DNA of 64,000 nucleotides, from contig JALEKK010000029.1 in NCBI GenBank assembly GCA_022769005.1, positions 1 to 64,000 on the forward strand, written 5' to 3'. Of this stretch, positions 9,158 through 19,484 are shown piece after piece (within the stretch, counting starts at the first letter, position 1; each line of letters starts with the position of its first letter). A program made the position numbers and the translations under genes. The notes under the pieces are model-generated. The model searched no databases. It had not been told where the DNA came from and saw only the letters and a list, made by a program, of their open reading frames with translations. Source of the DNA: Lachnospiraceae bacterium (lineage in GTDB: Bacteria > Bacillota > Clostridia > Lachnospirales > Lachnospiraceae).

Positions 9158-10468
9158 TCAGTTAAAAAAAGCTTTGTATATGGCTTTTATTGCATCGTCA
9201 AAATTCTTATTTCTGACGCCTACAATAATATTCATTTCGCTTGACCCCTGGTCAATCATCTTAATATTGACATTTGCCTCCGCAAGCGCTTTGAATATTT
9301 TGGAAGCGACACCCGTGCTGTTTTTCATTCCTCTTCCGACTACGGCAATAAGAGCAAGATCCGCTTCAAGCTCGATTGAATCCGGATGTACCGCCTGATG
9401 GAGCTGGGACAATACCAACTGTTCTTTAGGAATGAAGTGTTCCATGTTAACAAATATTGTCATTGTATCGATTCCCGAAGGCATATGTTCAAACGAAAGT
9501 CCGTTCTTTTCGAATACTTCCAGGACCTTTCTTCCGAAACCTACCTCTGAGTTCATTTTATCTTTATCGATATTTACCGATGCAAAGCCTTTTTTGCCCG
9601 CAATACCGGTAATTGTATGTTCAGGAACATGGCACGTACTCTCCACTATCATGGTTCCCTTATCTTCCGGAGCATTTGTATTTCTTATGTTAACAGGTAT
9701 CCCCTCTTTTCTTACCGGGAATACAACGGATTCGTGAAGCACTCCCGCTCCCATGTAAGAAAGTTCTCTGAGTTCCTTGTAAGTAATTACCTCTATAACT
9801 TCAGGATCTTTTACAATTCTCGGATCTGCAGCAAGAAATCCGGATACATCTGTCCAGTTTTCATATACATCTGCTCTGATTGCACGGGCAAGTATCGAAC
9901 CCGTAACGTCCGAACCTCCTCTGCTGAATGTCTTTACTTCACCGTTTGGCATTGATCCGTAGAAGCCAGGAAGTACGGCATTCTCCATTTTACTTAATCT
10001 CTCAGAAAGTTTTTCATTTGTTTCTTCCGGAAGAAAATTTCCGTTTTCGTCAAAAAGAATAACTTCCGCAGAGTCCAGGAATTCATATCCGAGGCAGGCC
10101 GCAAGAACAATACCGTTAAGATATTCCCCTCTGGATGCAATATAATCTATGGATGTTCCTTTTTTAAGGTTGTCCGAAATTGTATCAAATTCAGAGTCAA
10201 GAGAAAGGTCCAAGTCAAGACCCTTGATAATTTCTTCATATCTTGACTTTATCACATCCAATGTATGAGCATAGTCCATGCCTACCTTAGCTTCTCCGTG
10301 ACATCTGTATAACAGGTCAGTAACCTTAACATCCTCGGGAAATCTTCTTCCCGGCGCGGACGGAACGACGTATTTTCTGTCATCCTCCGACAAAATTATG
10401 TTTTTTACTTTTTTGAACTGCTCAGCGCTTGCAAGTGAACTTCCTCCAAACTTAACCGCCTTAATCAT
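9158..10468 (-). CDS. Aspartate kinase
   Basis: 436 aa. Phosphorylates L-aspartate, the first step to lysine, threonine and methionine. The amino-acid kinase domain begins KFGGSSLA and includes FSRGGSDVTGSILARA and ENWTDVSGFLAADPRIV. Two ACT domains follow from about residue 300, the second with ALIAVVGRGM and NIKMIDQGSSEMNIIVGV. This is the clostridial monofunctional YclM-like type. GGGG stands before the ATG. No lysine riboswitch is visible upstream, unlike dapA-dapB (48827-50810). The following gap 8977-9157 shows only a weak bulged hairpin. Confidence 0.95.
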   Translation of the reverse strand: MIKAVKFGGSSLASAEQFKKVKNIILSEDDRKYVVPSAPGRRFPEDVKVTDLLYRCHGEAKVGMDYAHTLDVIKSRYEEIIKGLDLDLSLDSEFDTISDNLKKGTSIDYIASRGEYLNGIVLAACLGYEFLDSAEVILFDENGNFLPEETNEKLSERLSKMENAVLPGFYGSMPNGEVKTFSRGGSDVTGSILARAIRADVYENWTDVSGFLAADPRIVKDPEVIEVITYKELRELSYMGAGVLHESVVFPVRKEGIPVNIRNTNAPEDKGTMIVESTCHVPEHTITGIAGKKGFASVNIDKDKMNSEVGFGRKVLEVFEKNGLSFEHMPSGIDTMTIFVNMEHFIPKEQLVLSQLHQAVHPDSIELEADLALIAVVGRGMKNSTGVASKIFKALAEANVNIKMIDQGSSEMNIIVGVRNKNFDDAIKAIYKAFFN

Positions 10469-10521
10469 AAGTCTTATTTCCCCTTTAATATGAATTCATT
10501 TTGTATTTATAAAGATACATT

Positions 10522-11226
10522 TTACAAAAAATATGACAATGCTTCTCTGTTAACCGCCAATTTGTCTTTCAACTCTTCTGCTTTTGCCTTTGCGGAATCA
10601 GAGTCCGATTCAGAAACATCTTCAATTACACCCCTTAAAACCATGCTTTCATGCAGCAGATATTTCTTCAGCGCGGCATTTCGGGACTCAAGACAATGAC
10701 TTCCGTAACTTAATACAACCTCATCGGCACTTCTTGTTACTCCGTCGTACTTAGCCGAGATAATGTTATAAAACCATTTATTTTCATACATGGCATTTTC
10801 TTCCAGAATAAGAAATCCGTTACTATACAGGAAATTTCTGAGTTCTCTGTAATCCGAATGAGGTGATACTATTATTCTCATACCCTCTGAAAACAGATTT
10901 CTTTCCAGTGCTTTTTTTAAAATGTTAATAATCAGATAGCCGCCCATACCTGTTATGGTTATTACATCCGCCTCATTTTTCTCTAATTTTTCAAGCCCAT
11001 CGGACAGTCTGAAATCGATATTAAAAACATTTGCGTCTTTCGCGTTGTTTTTAGCCTTTTGAAGCGGTTTTTCCCTTAGGTCCATGGCGATGATACTTTT
11101 TGCTATGCCTGTCTGTGATAAATAAACAGGTAAATATCCGTGGTCCGTCCCCACATCGCAGACTCTGCATGCTCTCGGTATAAAATTGGCTACGGATTTT
11201 AATCTTTTGGAAATGTCGTCAATCAA
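10522..11226 (-). CDS. trmK: tRNA (adenine(22)-N(1))-methyltransferase
   Basis: 234 aa. SAM-dependent methyltransferase for A22 of tRNA. SAM motif [14 protein letters not shown] at about 23-36, then [11 protein letters not shown] and VITITGMGG. It begins with TTG inside the last bases of rpoD (8-base overlap; AGGA nine bases before), the usual rpoD-trmK coupling. The nif3/yqfO gene that often follows trmK is absent here. Confidence 0.93.
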   Translation of the reverse strand: MIDDISKRLKSVANFIPRACRVCDVGTDHGYLPVYLSQTGIAKSIIAMDLREKPLQKAKNNAKDANVFNIDFRLSDGLEKLEKNEADVITITGMGGYLIINILKKALERNLFSEGMRIIVSPHSDYRELRNFLYSNGFLILEENAMYENKWFYNIISAKYDGVTRSADEVVLSYGSHCLESRNAALKKYLLHESMVLRGVIEDVSESDSDSAKAKAEELKDKLAVNREALSYFL

Positions 11227-12520
11227 GATAATCCTGCAACTTTCTGCTTCGGCTCGGCTGACGGAGTTTTCTTATGGCCTTAGCTTCAATCTGTCTTATT
11301 CTCTCTCTTGTAACCTGAAATTCCTTGCCGACTTCCTCAAGGGTTCTTGCCTTTCCGTCATCAAGTCCGAATCTGAGTCTCAAAACCTTCTGTTCTCTTT
11401 CGGTAAGAGTCGCAAGTTCATCGTCAAGCTGCTCTCTGAGCAATGTGGCCGCTGCCGCTTCTGCCGGAACGGGAACATTTTCATCCTGTATAAAGTCACC
11501 GAGATGACTGTCTTCCTCTTCTCCGATAGGTGTTTCAAGCGAAACCGGTTCCTGTGAAATCTTTTGTATTTCACGAACCTTTTCTACAGGTATGTCCATT
11601 TCTTCCGCAATCTCTTCCGGAGAAGGCTCTCTTCCGAGTTCCTGTAAGAGTTGTCTCGATACTCTTGTGAGTTTATTGATGGTTTCAACCATATGAACCG
11701 GAATTCTTATTGTTCTTGCCTGGTCGGCTATGGCTCTTGTAATGGCCTGTCTTATCCACCATGTGGCGTATGTTGAAAACTTATATCCCTTACGGTAATC
11801 GAATTTTTCCACGGCTTTTATAAGTCCGAGATTTCCTTCCTGAATCAAATCCAGGAACTGCATTCCTCTTCCCACATACCTTTTCGCAATGGAAACAACC
11901 AGCCTGAGGTTGGCTTCCGCAAGACGGCGCTTTGCCACCTCATCTCCTTCTTCCATTCTTTTCGCATATTCGACTTCCTGTTCGGCTGTAAGAAGCGGAA
12001 TTTGTCCTATCTCTTTAAGATACATTCTTACCGGATCGTCTACACCGATACCCTCGGGAACCGATAAATCTATTTTGGAAAGGTCAATATCATCTTCACT
12101 TTCCATGTCATCACTTAGATCATCGTCGTCATCAAGCTTATCCGTATCATCTTCCATTCTGATTTCAATCTTTTTACTTTCAAGATAATCATATATCTTA
12201 TCTATATCATCAAGATTGTCCAGCACTTCAGATACGGCTTCCGTAACATCCTGGTAATCGATTACATTTTTATTCTTGCTTGCTTTCTTCACAATCATAT
12301 CCAGGATGTCCACAAGCTTTTCTTCATCACTTCTTGTATCTTCCTCTTCTTCTGTAACCGAGGCAGAAGACGCCTTTTCTTCGTCAGCCTTTTTGGAGGC
12401 TCTCTTCCTTGTTGTTTTCCTGGTTTTCTTCTCCTCTACTTCAAGTTCTTTCCTGTCATCAGCCTCCATAACCTTTTCCATTATTTCCTCATCTTTAGTT
12501 GTTTCAGCCTTTTTAGCCAT
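11219..12520 (-). CDS. rpoD: RNA polymerase primary sigma factor
   Basis: 433 aa. Housekeeping sigma-70. The first about 70 residues are a Lys/Arg- and Glu-rich extension not found in shorter Bacillus SigA (about 370 aa), then region 1.1, region 1.2 ([14 protein letters not shown]), region 2 ([19 protein letters not shown], with the -10 recognition helix [10 protein letters not shown]), region 3, and region 4.2 ([20 protein letters not shown]). GGAGG precedes the ATG. Order dgt-dnaG-rpoD-trmK is conserved in Clostridia. Confidence 0.98.
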   Translation of the reverse strand: MAKKAETTKDEEIMEKVMEADDRKELEVEEKKTRKTTRKRASKKADEEKASSASVTEEEEDTRSDEEKLVDILDMIVKKASKNKNVIDYQDVTEAVSEVLDNLDDIDKIYDYLESKKIEIRMEDDTDKLDDDDDLSDDMESEDDIDLSKIDLSVPEGIGVDDPVRMYLKEIGQIPLLTAEQEVEYAKRMEEGDEVAKRRLAEANLRLVVSIAKRYVGRGMQFLDLIQEGNLGLIKAVEKFDYRKGYKFSTYATWWIRQAITRAIADQARTIRIPVHMVETINKLTRVSRQLLQELGREPSPEEIAEEMDIPVEKVREIQKISQEPVSLETPIGEEEDSHLGDFIQDENVPVPAEAAAATLLREQLDDELATLTEREQKVLRLRFGLDDGKARTLEEVGKEFQVTRERIRQIEAKAIRKLRQPSRSRKLQDYLD

Positions 12521-12571
12521 TTATATTTCCTCCCGGTAAAACTCTGTCACGACATGTGCATATAGTAATTA

Positions 12572-14371
12572 TCAGTCAAAATTAATTGAAAGTTCTTGAA
12601 GTTCCATCTTCCTGTTCGTCAATTTCGCTATATCAGCGAGATTTTCCGGCTTATTAATTTCTATTTCATTTTTCTTTTGAAGAATTTTTTTAATAGAATC
12701 GCCTAAAGCTTTCTTGGTGTCATCTTCCGAAAGCTGATTTAATTCATCACTGTTGAGAACCATGCTTATATTTATGTTTCTTTCCGCAAATGTATCAAAG
12801 ATTTTCGGTATGTTGAGAGTATCGGACAATATGTCATCTCTGAGCATTTTCCCTACCTCTGTTGATACATCGTTGACAAGATCGTCTATTCTTATATATT
12901 TTTCAACGGATTCCAGAATACCCGGATAGCACGATACGGCCGTAAGGACTATCTTCTCAGCGTTAAGTATTCCCTTGTCCGTACTTATGCCGTTATTCCC
13001 GTCTTTTTTCATATGCGGCTCATGCCTTTTAACCGAAACATTGTTATAATTTCCGTCTCGTCTTTTAATTGCAATCATTCCCTCTACAATCTGCGTGAGT
13101 TCTTTTTTGTCCATATGAAATTCATTCGCCGCCGTATTGATATAATTATTGCGAATACTCAAAAATTCAGCCTTGTCCTCATCCGTGTCTGCGGAAGAAA
13201 ACGCCGCAATTTTTGATGCGGCTTCTTTTTCGAATTCCGCATTGCTTGCGGGGTCGCTCCTGTTATATTCATTTTCAAGCTGCATTATCTCAAAGATTGT
13301 TCCGTCCACGGCGTTGTTTATTCTCTTTGACATCTCATTTTTTCCGAGAACTTTTATGAGTTCATCGGGATCTTTATACGGATCCAGTATGACAACGTAT
13401 GGTGTAATTCCGTATTTCCTGAGAATCGGAATTGCTCTGAGTTTAGCCTTTGTTCCGGCTTCATCCGAATCATATATGAGATATACTTTTTTTGCGACCC
13501 TGCTTATTTTTTTTGCCTGAAATTCCGTAAGAGCCGTTCCGAGCGAGGCAACCGTTTCGGCAAACCCCGCCCGCTGCATGGATATAACATCCATATATCC
13601 CTCAACAAGAATTATCCTTTCGTCTCTTGTCCTTTTTGCGATATAAAATCCGTAAAGGTTTTCGCCTTTCTCAAATATGGGAGTCTCCGGCGAATTGAGA
13701 TACTTGGGTATTCCGTCACCAAGCACTCTTCCTCCGAATCCGATAACTTCCCGATTATCTCCCAGTATCGGGAATATAACTCTGTTAAAAAACTTATCCT
13801 TTATACCTGCCTTATATGTAAACAGTCCTGATTTTTTTAGGTCATCATCAGAATAACCCTTATCTTTCAGATATCTGTACAGATTTCCGTCATTTGAGGC
13901 ATATCCCAGCCCGAAACCCGTAATAATTTTAGAGTCGAGCCCCCTGTTGTGTAAATAATCTCTTGCGGCGGCTCCCTTCTCTCCTCTGAGACAGTCAACA
14001 AAAAAATATGCCGCATCTTTATTAATCGAATAAAGCACTTCCTTACTTTTATCTTTCCTGCCTCCGTTTAATGAAATATTATCCGGAATCGCAATCCCGG
14101 CTTTATCCGCAAGAAGTTTAAGAGCCTCCATAAAGGTTATGTTTTCATATTCCTGTACAAATTTAAAAACATCCCCGCCTTTATTGCAGCCGAAACAATG
14201 ATATATCTGACGACTTGCCGATACGGAAAACGACGGAGTTTTTTCTCCGTGAAAAGGGCAAAGTCCCATATAGTTAGATCCCGATTTTTTAAGAGTAATA
14301 TAACTGCCTATAACATCAACTATGTCATTGGCATCCCTCACCTGTTCCTTTAATTGATTAATGTCAGCCAT
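12572..14371 (-). CDS. dnaG: DNA primase
   Basis: 599 aa. Makes RNA primers at the replication fork. N-terminal CHC2 zinc-binding domain (CPFHGEKTPSF then YHCFGC, about 38-65), the catalytic core with GFGGR, the TOPRIM domain (LVEGYMDVI, YDSDEAG), and a C-terminal helicase-binding region with lower conservation. GAGG lies close before the ATG. It is 51 bases upstream of rpoD; the 161-base gap to dgt shows no obvious signal. Confidence 0.97.
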   Translation of the reverse strand: MADINQLKEQVRDANDIVDVIGSYITLKKSGSNYMGLCPFHGEKTPSFSVSASRQIYHCFGCNKGGDVFKFVQEYENITFMEALKLLADKAGIAIPDNISLNGGRKDKSKEVLYSINKDAAYFFVDCLRGEKGAAARDYLHNRGLDSKIITGFGLGYASNDGNLYRYLKDKGYSDDDLKKSGLFTYKAGIKDKFFNRVIFPILGDNREVIGFGGRVLGDGIPKYLNSPETPIFEKGENLYGFYIAKRTRDERIILVEGYMDVISMQRAGFAETVASLGTALTEFQAKKISRVAKKVYLIYDSDEAGTKAKLRAIPILRKYGITPYVVILDPYKDPDELIKVLGKNEMSKRINNAVDGTIFEIMQLENEYNRSDPASNAEFEKEAASKIAAFSSADTDEDKAEFLSIRNNYINTAANEFHMDKKELTQIVEGMIAIKRRDGNYNNVSVKRHEPHMKKDGNNGISTDKGILNAEKIVLTAVSCYPGILESVEKYIRIDDLVNDVSTEVGKMLRDDILSDTLNIPKIFDTFAERNINISMVLNSDELNQLSEDDTKKALGDSIKKILQKKNEIEINKPENLADIAKLTNRKMELQELSINFD

Positions 14372-14532
14372 AGTACCTCTTCACAAAGCACTTTATGAAT
14401 ATGTAAGTCTTTTGAACCGATACATAAACAAAAGTAAAATATCCCGCATTCCCAAACGAACGGTTTATATTAATAAGGTAAAAATAGTGTGTGATATTAT
14501 AGCACAATTATAGTTTTTAAGCAATTAACAGC

Positions 14533-15540
14533 TTATATATCCCATGACATGGGAATATATATTTTTTTAAAAGTGTTTATTGAATATGTGTCGCTCATAC
14601 CTGAAATATAATCACATATGGCCCGCTCTATGGGCTCATTGTTGCGATTAACTATATCAACATACATCCCGGGCAGCTTATCCGTGTTGTCCCTATAGTA
14701 CAGATATAAAGTTCTGAGCATTCTGTCCGCTTTTTTTTCTTCGCTCTTCGCCGTTTTATTGGTATAGACATTTTTAAACATAAAACTTCTTAATCCCGTC
14801 ATCGCAATGTTAACATCAGGATCCATTTTTACATACGGTTTACCCGCCGATGTATCCACTATGGCCTTTACAAGCGTGTTAAGCCTTTCTTTCGTGGAGT
14901 TGCCCAATATTGAGACATACTCCTTCGGAATATCCGTTTCCTTTAATATCCCCGCTCTTATGGCATCGTCTATATCATGATTAATATATGCTATCTTGTC
15001 GGAATATCTTACTATACATCCCTCCAACGTACTTGGATTTCCGCTTGTACGATGATTTAAAATCCCATCTCTTACTTCCTTTGTAAGATTCAGGCCCATT
15101 CCGTCCTTTTCTATTTTTTCAACTACCCTTACGCTCTGTTCGCAATGTTCAAATCGTATTCCCGATACATCGCTTAAAGTGTCTTCTCCGATATGTCCGA
15201 AAGGTGTATGTCCCAAGTCATGTCCGAGAGCTATGGCTTCCGTCAAGTCTTCATTAAGCCTCAATGCTCTTGCTATGGTCCTGGAAATCTGAGCAACTTC
15301 CAATGTATGAGTAAGTCTGGTCCTGTAATGATCTCCTTCCGGAGAAAGAAAAACCTGCGTCTTATGCTTTAATCTCCTGAATGATTTACAGTGTATAATT
15401 CTGTCCCGGTCTCTTTGGTAAACGGTTCTTAATTCGCATTGAGGCTCATCTCTGTCTCTGCCCATTGTAGAATCTGAAAATGCCGCGTATTGACTTAAAA
15501 TTTTTCTTTCGATTTGTTCTGTTTCTTCTCTTACGGTCAT
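14533..15540 (-). CDS. dgt: Deoxyguanosinetriphosphate triphosphohydrolase-like HD protein
   Basis: 335 aa. Hydrolyses dNTPs to nucleoside and triphosphate. HD-domain metal ligands are visible: H78 (THTLEVAQ), H107-D108 (ALGHDLGH), H111, H116, with a later YSDKIAYINHDIDDA. The start at 15540 follows GGAGG with an eight-base spacer; a frame start at 15555 would place the Shine-Dalgarno inside the gene. First gene of the dgt-dnaG-rpoD-trmK run, divergent from the CNNM gene. Confidence 0.93.
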   Translation of the reverse strand: MTVREETEQIERKILSQYAAFSDSTMGRDRDEPQCELRTVYQRDRDRIIHCKSFRRLKHKTQVFLSPEGDHYRTRLTHTLEVAQISRTIARALRLNEDLTEAIALGHDLGHTPFGHIGEDTLSDVSGIRFEHCEQSVRVVEKIEKDGMGLNLTKEVRDGILNHRTSGNPSTLEGCIVRYSDKIAYINHDIDDAIRAGILKETDIPKEYVSILGNSTKERLNTLVKAIVDTSAGKPYVKMDPDVNIAMTGLRSFMFKNVYTNKTAKSEEKKADRMLRTLYLYYRDNTDKLPGMYVDIVNRNNEPIERAICDYISGMSDTYSINTFKKIYIPMSWDI

Positions 15541-15641
15541 ACATATCACCTCCAAACTTAAAACGGCGTCTTTAGTATTATTCTGTATACTAAACTGTTT
15601 TCCTTCTATTTTGTTCTGTTATTTATATATTTTAAAATCGC

Positions 15642-15656
15642 AAATTATGGTATAAT
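15642..15656 (+). promoter_or_regulatory. Extended -10 promoter for the CNNM/surface-protein pair
   Basis: TGGTATAAT (perfect -10 at 15651-15656 with TG extension) lies 40 bases before the TTG start; no good -35 box is seen, as is common with an extended -10. Confidence 0.6.
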
Positions 15657-15696
15657 ATTCGCCAAAACATTTTATTGAGATAAAAAGGAGTATAAA

Positions 15697-17004
15697 TTGG
15701 ACACGTCCCAAATAGCAGAACTTATAGTTATCATTGTTTTGGTAATATTTTCTTCGTTTTTTTCGGCTTCCGAAACGGCTTTTTCAATGAGCAGCATAAT
15801 AAAGCTGAAATCGATGGGAGATGAAGGCAACAGAGGTGCTTTAACGGCAATAAAAATATTGGATAATCCAAATAAGATGCTAAGTACAATTCTTGTGGGT
15901 AACAATATCGTAAATATTGCATCCTCATCAATCGCAACGACTCTGTTTATGGCTATATTGGGAAGCAGCGGAGCCGGTGTAGCCACAATAATACTTACTG
16001 TCGTTCTTCTTATATTCGGTGAAATAACGCCGAAAACGCTTGCAGCGGCAAATCCCGAAAAGTTTGCATGTGCAGTTGCTCCCGTGATAAGGATATTTAC
16101 AATCGTACTCACTCCCGTGGTTTTCATAATAAATGTCATGGCAGGCTTTTTCGTAAAATTGTTCAGCAGAGGGAAAAATAACAACAAGAGCACCATGACC
16201 GAGTCCGAACTCAGAGCTCTTTTGGATGTAAGCAGTGAAGAAGGCGTTATTGAAACAAATGAAAAAAATATCATTAACAACCTTATCGACTTCGGCGATT
16301 CCATCGCAAAGGACATCATGACTCCGAGAGCAAATATTGTTTCGGTAGATATTAATTCAACATTTGACGAAGTTGTAGAAACTTACAGAACGTATAAACA
16401 CTCCCGTGTTCCCGTATATAAAGACAATCCTAACAACATTGTCGGTATACTGCACAGCAAAGACATACTGATGGTTAACTCGGAAAGAGATGAAGCATTT
16501 AATAATAATTTTTCCGTATCCGATATAATGAGGGATGCTTATTATACATATGAAATGCAAAATAATTCAACGTTATTTAAGGATATGCAAAAAGAAAGAA
16601 CTTCCATAGCCATAGTAATCGACGAATACGGCGAAGTTTCAGGAATCATTACGACACAGGATCTTCTTGAGGAAATAATAGGAAAAATTCACGACGAATA
16701 TGACGAAAAGTCAAAGGATTCCTGTATTCAGGTATCTCCTAATATATATAAAGCGGAAGGAAGTCTTAAGCTTGACGACTTAAATGATTTTATCGGTTCC
16801 GACCTCTCATCCGAGGAAAACGACTCCGTTGCGGGACTTGTTATTGAGAAACTTGACAGGTTCCCGGTTGCCGGAGATTCCGTAACCGTAAACGACGTAT
16901 ATATAACGGTTATAAAAACCGACAGAAACCGTGTTGAAACGGTACTTGTTAAAAAAATTAAAAATAACGATTCAACCGACAACAATAAAGAATCAGAAAA
17001 ATAG
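15697..17004 (+). CDS. CNNM/CorC-family membrane protein (DUF21, CBS pair, CorC_HlyC)
   Basis: 435 aa. N-terminal DUF21 membrane domain with about four helices (1-150, FFSASETAFS motif), a CBS pair (about 205-330, IMTPRANIVSVD and EYGEVSGIITTQDLLEEI), and a C-terminal CorC_HlyC domain (about 345-430). The family is linked to magnesium or cobalt efflux and older hemolysin annotations. It starts with TTG, preceded by AAGGAG at good spacing. It is one of few plus-strand genes and is followed 15 bases later by a surface protein. Confidence 0.93.
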   Translation: MDTSQIAELIVIIVLVIFSSFFSASETAFSMSSIIKLKSMGDEGNRGALTAIKILDNPNKMLSTILVGNNIVNIASSSIATTLFMAILGSSGAGVATIILTVVLLIFGEITPKTLAAANPEKFACAVAPVIRIFTIVLTPVVFIINVMAGFFVKLFSRGKNNNKSTMTESELRALLDVSSEEGVIETNEKNIINNLIDFGDSIAKDIMTPRANIVSVDINSTFDEVVETYRTYKHSRVPVYKDNPNNIVGILHSKDILMVNSERDEAFNNNFSVSDIMRDAYYTYEMQNNSTLFKDMQKERTSIAIVIDEYGEVSGIITTQDLLEEIIGKIHDEYDEKSKDSCIQVSPNIYKAEGSLKLDDLNDFIGSDLSSEENDSVAGLVIEKLDRFPVAGDSVTVNDVYITVIKTDRNRVETVLVKKIKNNDSTDNNKESEK

Positions 17005-17019
17005 GAGGATACCCGTATT

Positions 17020-17703
17020 ATGGACATATTTCGTCTGAAATACTTATCATTGGCAATCGGCATGGGAGCAATATCCGCATTTGCGGTCGGCAATTTAAAT
17101 ACGCATTCCGTATCAGCCGACGATATTCTCTCAATAGAACTGACTTCCAGCCCGACAAGCGGAACGAATAATAATCCAAAGGCTCTGTCAGTGTCTACAG
17201 ACATTGTATATTCAATCAGCATAACAAATAACAGTTCATCGGATATCGAACAAATAGTAATTAACGACGATATTCCGGAGGGGCTTCATATTGCCGATAA
17301 TTCCATATCATATTATACCGGCGGTAATTCAGAGAACAGTAAGCTGATATCCGACGGCGGTGATGTTACATACAGCGCTGACGGCAACTCGACGGTATTT
17401 ACAATTAATAAACTTGAATCAAACAGTTCGATTACAATTTCCGTTCCCACCGTTGTTAATTCGGACACCTCCGGAGAAAAGATATTTGACAACCGCGCCT
17501 TAATAAGTTCATATAACGGAACAAGCGTTAACATACAAAGCGCAGATACATTTCACAGTTACACGGGCAGTGCGGATTCAACACTGCCTGAACTGAGAGG
17601 AGGCGGGAACATTCCGTTTATTGTAATCGGAATTTCAATAATGGCCGCTGCAGCAATACTTATGATTGTTACTTTCAAAAGACGAAACGGAAAAAGAAAA
17701 TAA
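17020..17703 (+). CDS. Secreted membrane-anchored protein with DUF11-like domain
   Basis: 227 aa. A signal peptide (about 1-32, cut near HSVSA) is followed by one DUF11-like beta domain (VYSISITNNSSSDIEQIVINDDIP, about 65-170 overall), which is common in cell-surface proteins. A membrane helix follows at about 199-219 with a basic tail KRRNGKRK. The stretch LPELRGGG just before the helix resembles but does not match an LPXTG sortase signal. AGGAGG lies eleven bases before the ATG. It is in an operon with the CNNM protein; function unknown. Confidence 0.75.
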   Translation: MDIFRLKYLSLAIGMGAISAFAVGNLNTHSVSADDILSIELTSSPTSGTNNNPKALSVSTDIVYSISITNNSSSDIEQIVINDDIPEGLHIADNSISYYTGGNSENSKLISDGGDVTYSADGNSTVFTINKLESNSSITISVPTVVNSDTSGEKIFDNRALISSYNGTSVNIQSADTFHSYTGSADSTLPELRGGGNIPFIVIGISIMAAAAILMIVTFKRRNGKRK

Positions 17704-17710
17704 CTTTTTT

Positions 17711-17770
17711 AAAAGCAGGGGAATTCATCCTTTACAAATATATGTAAAGTTTGAACCGCCCCTGCTTTTT
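17711..17770. terminator. Bidirectional terminator between the surface-protein gene and murF
   Basis: Outer stem AAAAGCAGGGG/CCCCTGCTTTT with an inner stem CTTTACA/TGTAAAG; T-rich flanks on both strands, best on plus (CTTTTTATTTTT). It separates the convergent genes. Confidence 0.85.
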
Positions 17771-17835
17771 ATTTTTATGTCATGGTTATAAATTAAAGTA
17801 TGAATATGCATATACGGCCGTTATGCATTGTGCCG

Positions 17836-19419
17836 TCACCTTAGCGCATCTACTATTTCAGAAAATTTCATACTGTTCGATGCCTTTATCAGTACCGTAT
17901 CATTTTCTTTTATTATTGATTTGATATATTCTGTTGCGGATCCGTTGTCGTCAAATGATACAACCTCCGTATCTCCGTCTGAGTTCTCGGCTCCAAAGGC
18001 CGTCTCTTTTGACATATTACCTACCGTAATTAATATATCTATATTTTTTCCGGATACATAATCGCCTATCTCTCTGTGTAACATCAAATCATCCGAACCG
18101 AGTTCAAACATATCTCCCAGAATACATATTTTTCTGCCGTCGGCATATGTCAGTACATCAATTCCGGCCTTCACCGACGCGGGACTGGCATTATAACAGT
18201 CGTCTATTATGGTATAACCGTGTTCTGTCCGTATAATGTTCATTCTGCCCTTTGTTGTTTGTCTGCGGGCAATTCCCTTTTGTATATCCTCTGTATTAAG
18301 CCCGAAATGAGCTCCTACAATCGCCGCCTCCAAAGCCGGATATACCATATGTCTTCCGGGTACGTTTATCTTAACATCAACATCAGTCAGTTTGTTATGA
18401 ATATTTAAATTTCTTATTTTACATTCGCTTCCGTAAAGGCCCTTGGATCTGTAGGAATCCGCATATACAAGAGGACTGTCATCAACCGTTCCGTCACCGT
18501 TTTTGCTCATACTGAAGAATCTAACGGCAATATCATCTCTCTTATAACATCTCAAAAGGTCGTCGTCAAAATTAAGGACCGCTGTTCCGCCTTCCGGAAG
18601 CGCATCTGCCAACTTAATCTTTTCGGCATATATGGCTTCTCTTGTTCCGAAGTTTTCCATATGAGAAATTCCTATGTTGGTTACGACCGCAACATCAGGT
18701 TTTACAATTTCGGTCAGTTTATCCATTTCGCCGGGCTCGCTTACGCCCATTTCAATGACGGCAATTTCGGTGTTTTTGTCGAACGTGAAACACGTAAGAG
18801 GAAGTCCTATGAGATTATTGTTATTTCCCGGCGTCTTTCCTGCGGCAAATCTCTCTCCAAGCACGCTTGCAATTGTCTCTTTAGAACTTGTTTTGCCTAC
18901 GCTGCCCGTGATTCCAACTACAGGTATGTTGAGAATGTTCATATATGCATGAGCAATTCTTCCGAGTGAATATACGGAAGATGCCGTTTCAATGTAGATA
19001 TATGCGCATTCATCAGAATTATCAAAAACAAATTCAATATCCGTTTCTTCATCTTCCGCCAATTTTTCGTATGCGATATGTTCCGAATCCGCCTCTTTAA
19101 AAAGTTCCTTTGCCGGTCTCTCTCCCACGGCCACAACCACACCATCGTCAAATACAGCGAAGATAAAGTCGTTTCCGTCGTTTCTTTCTCCTTTAATCGC
19201 AACAAAGACACTGTCCTTTTCGACCTGTCTTGAATCCGTAACCACATTTGAAATTTCAATATCGAAAATACTTCCCGTAAGAGCTTTATACACATTTTCA
19301 AATTCTTTATCTTCGGAACTGATATTTGAATATTCATATATTATTTCTTTATTGTTATTAAGGAGATAAACGGTCCCCCTGACTTCTTTTATTATGTCTT
19401 TTACAAACATATTATTCAT
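17836..19419 (-). CDS. murF: UDP-N-acetylmuramoyl-tripeptide--D-alanyl-D-alanine ligase
   Basis: 527 aa. Adds D-Ala-D-Ala to the UDP-MurNAc-tripeptide in the cytosol. Visible are TDSRQVEKDSVFVAIKGE of the substrate-binding domain, P-loop GITGSVGKTSSKE, NNNLIGLPLT, and DDCYNASPAS. It is about 75 residues longer than typical MurF (about 450): the N-terminus before TDSR is extended, and an acidic insertion (FKEADSEHIAYEKLAEDEE) sits before the ATPase domain. The start at 19419 has GAGG seven to eight bases upstream. It follows ddl by 65 bases. Confidence 0.95.
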   Translation of the reverse strand: MNNMFVKDIIKEVRGTVYLLNNNKEIIYEYSNISSEDKEFENVYKALTGSIFDIEISNVVTDSRQVEKDSVFVAIKGERNDGNDFIFAVFDDGVVVAVGERPAKELFKEADSEHIAYEKLAEDEETDIEFVFDNSDECAYIYIETASSVYSLGRIAHAYMNILNIPVVGITGSVGKTSSKETIASVLGERFAAGKTPGNNNNLIGLPLTCFTFDKNTEIAVIEMGVSEPGEMDKLTEIVKPDVAVVTNIGISHMENFGTREAIYAEKIKLADALPEGGTAVLNFDDDLLRCYKRDDIAVRFFSMSKNGDGTVDDSPLVYADSYRSKGLYGSECKIRNLNIHNKLTDVDVKINVPGRHMVYPALEAAIVGAHFGLNTEDIQKGIARRQTTKGRMNIIRTEHGYTIIDDCYNASPASVKAGIDVLTYADGRKICILGDMFELGSDDLMLHREIGDYVSGKNIDILITVGNMSKETAFGAENSDGDTEVVSFDDNGSATEYIKSIIKENDTVLIKASNSMKFSEIVDALR

Positions 19420-19484
19420 TTCTGTTACCTCATGTATCACTATTATATAAGAATCTCAATGTTTTCGGACTTCATGCAAATTAT

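Noticed and set aside
15672..16319. 215-codon minus-strand frame antisense to the CNNM gene
   Set aside because: It mirrors a strongly supported gene, has no recognisable domain and no ribosome site; a shadow frame.
17680..17703. LPXTG sortase signal on the surface protein
   Set aside because: LPELRGGG lacks the threonine-glycine of the motif; kept only as an observation.
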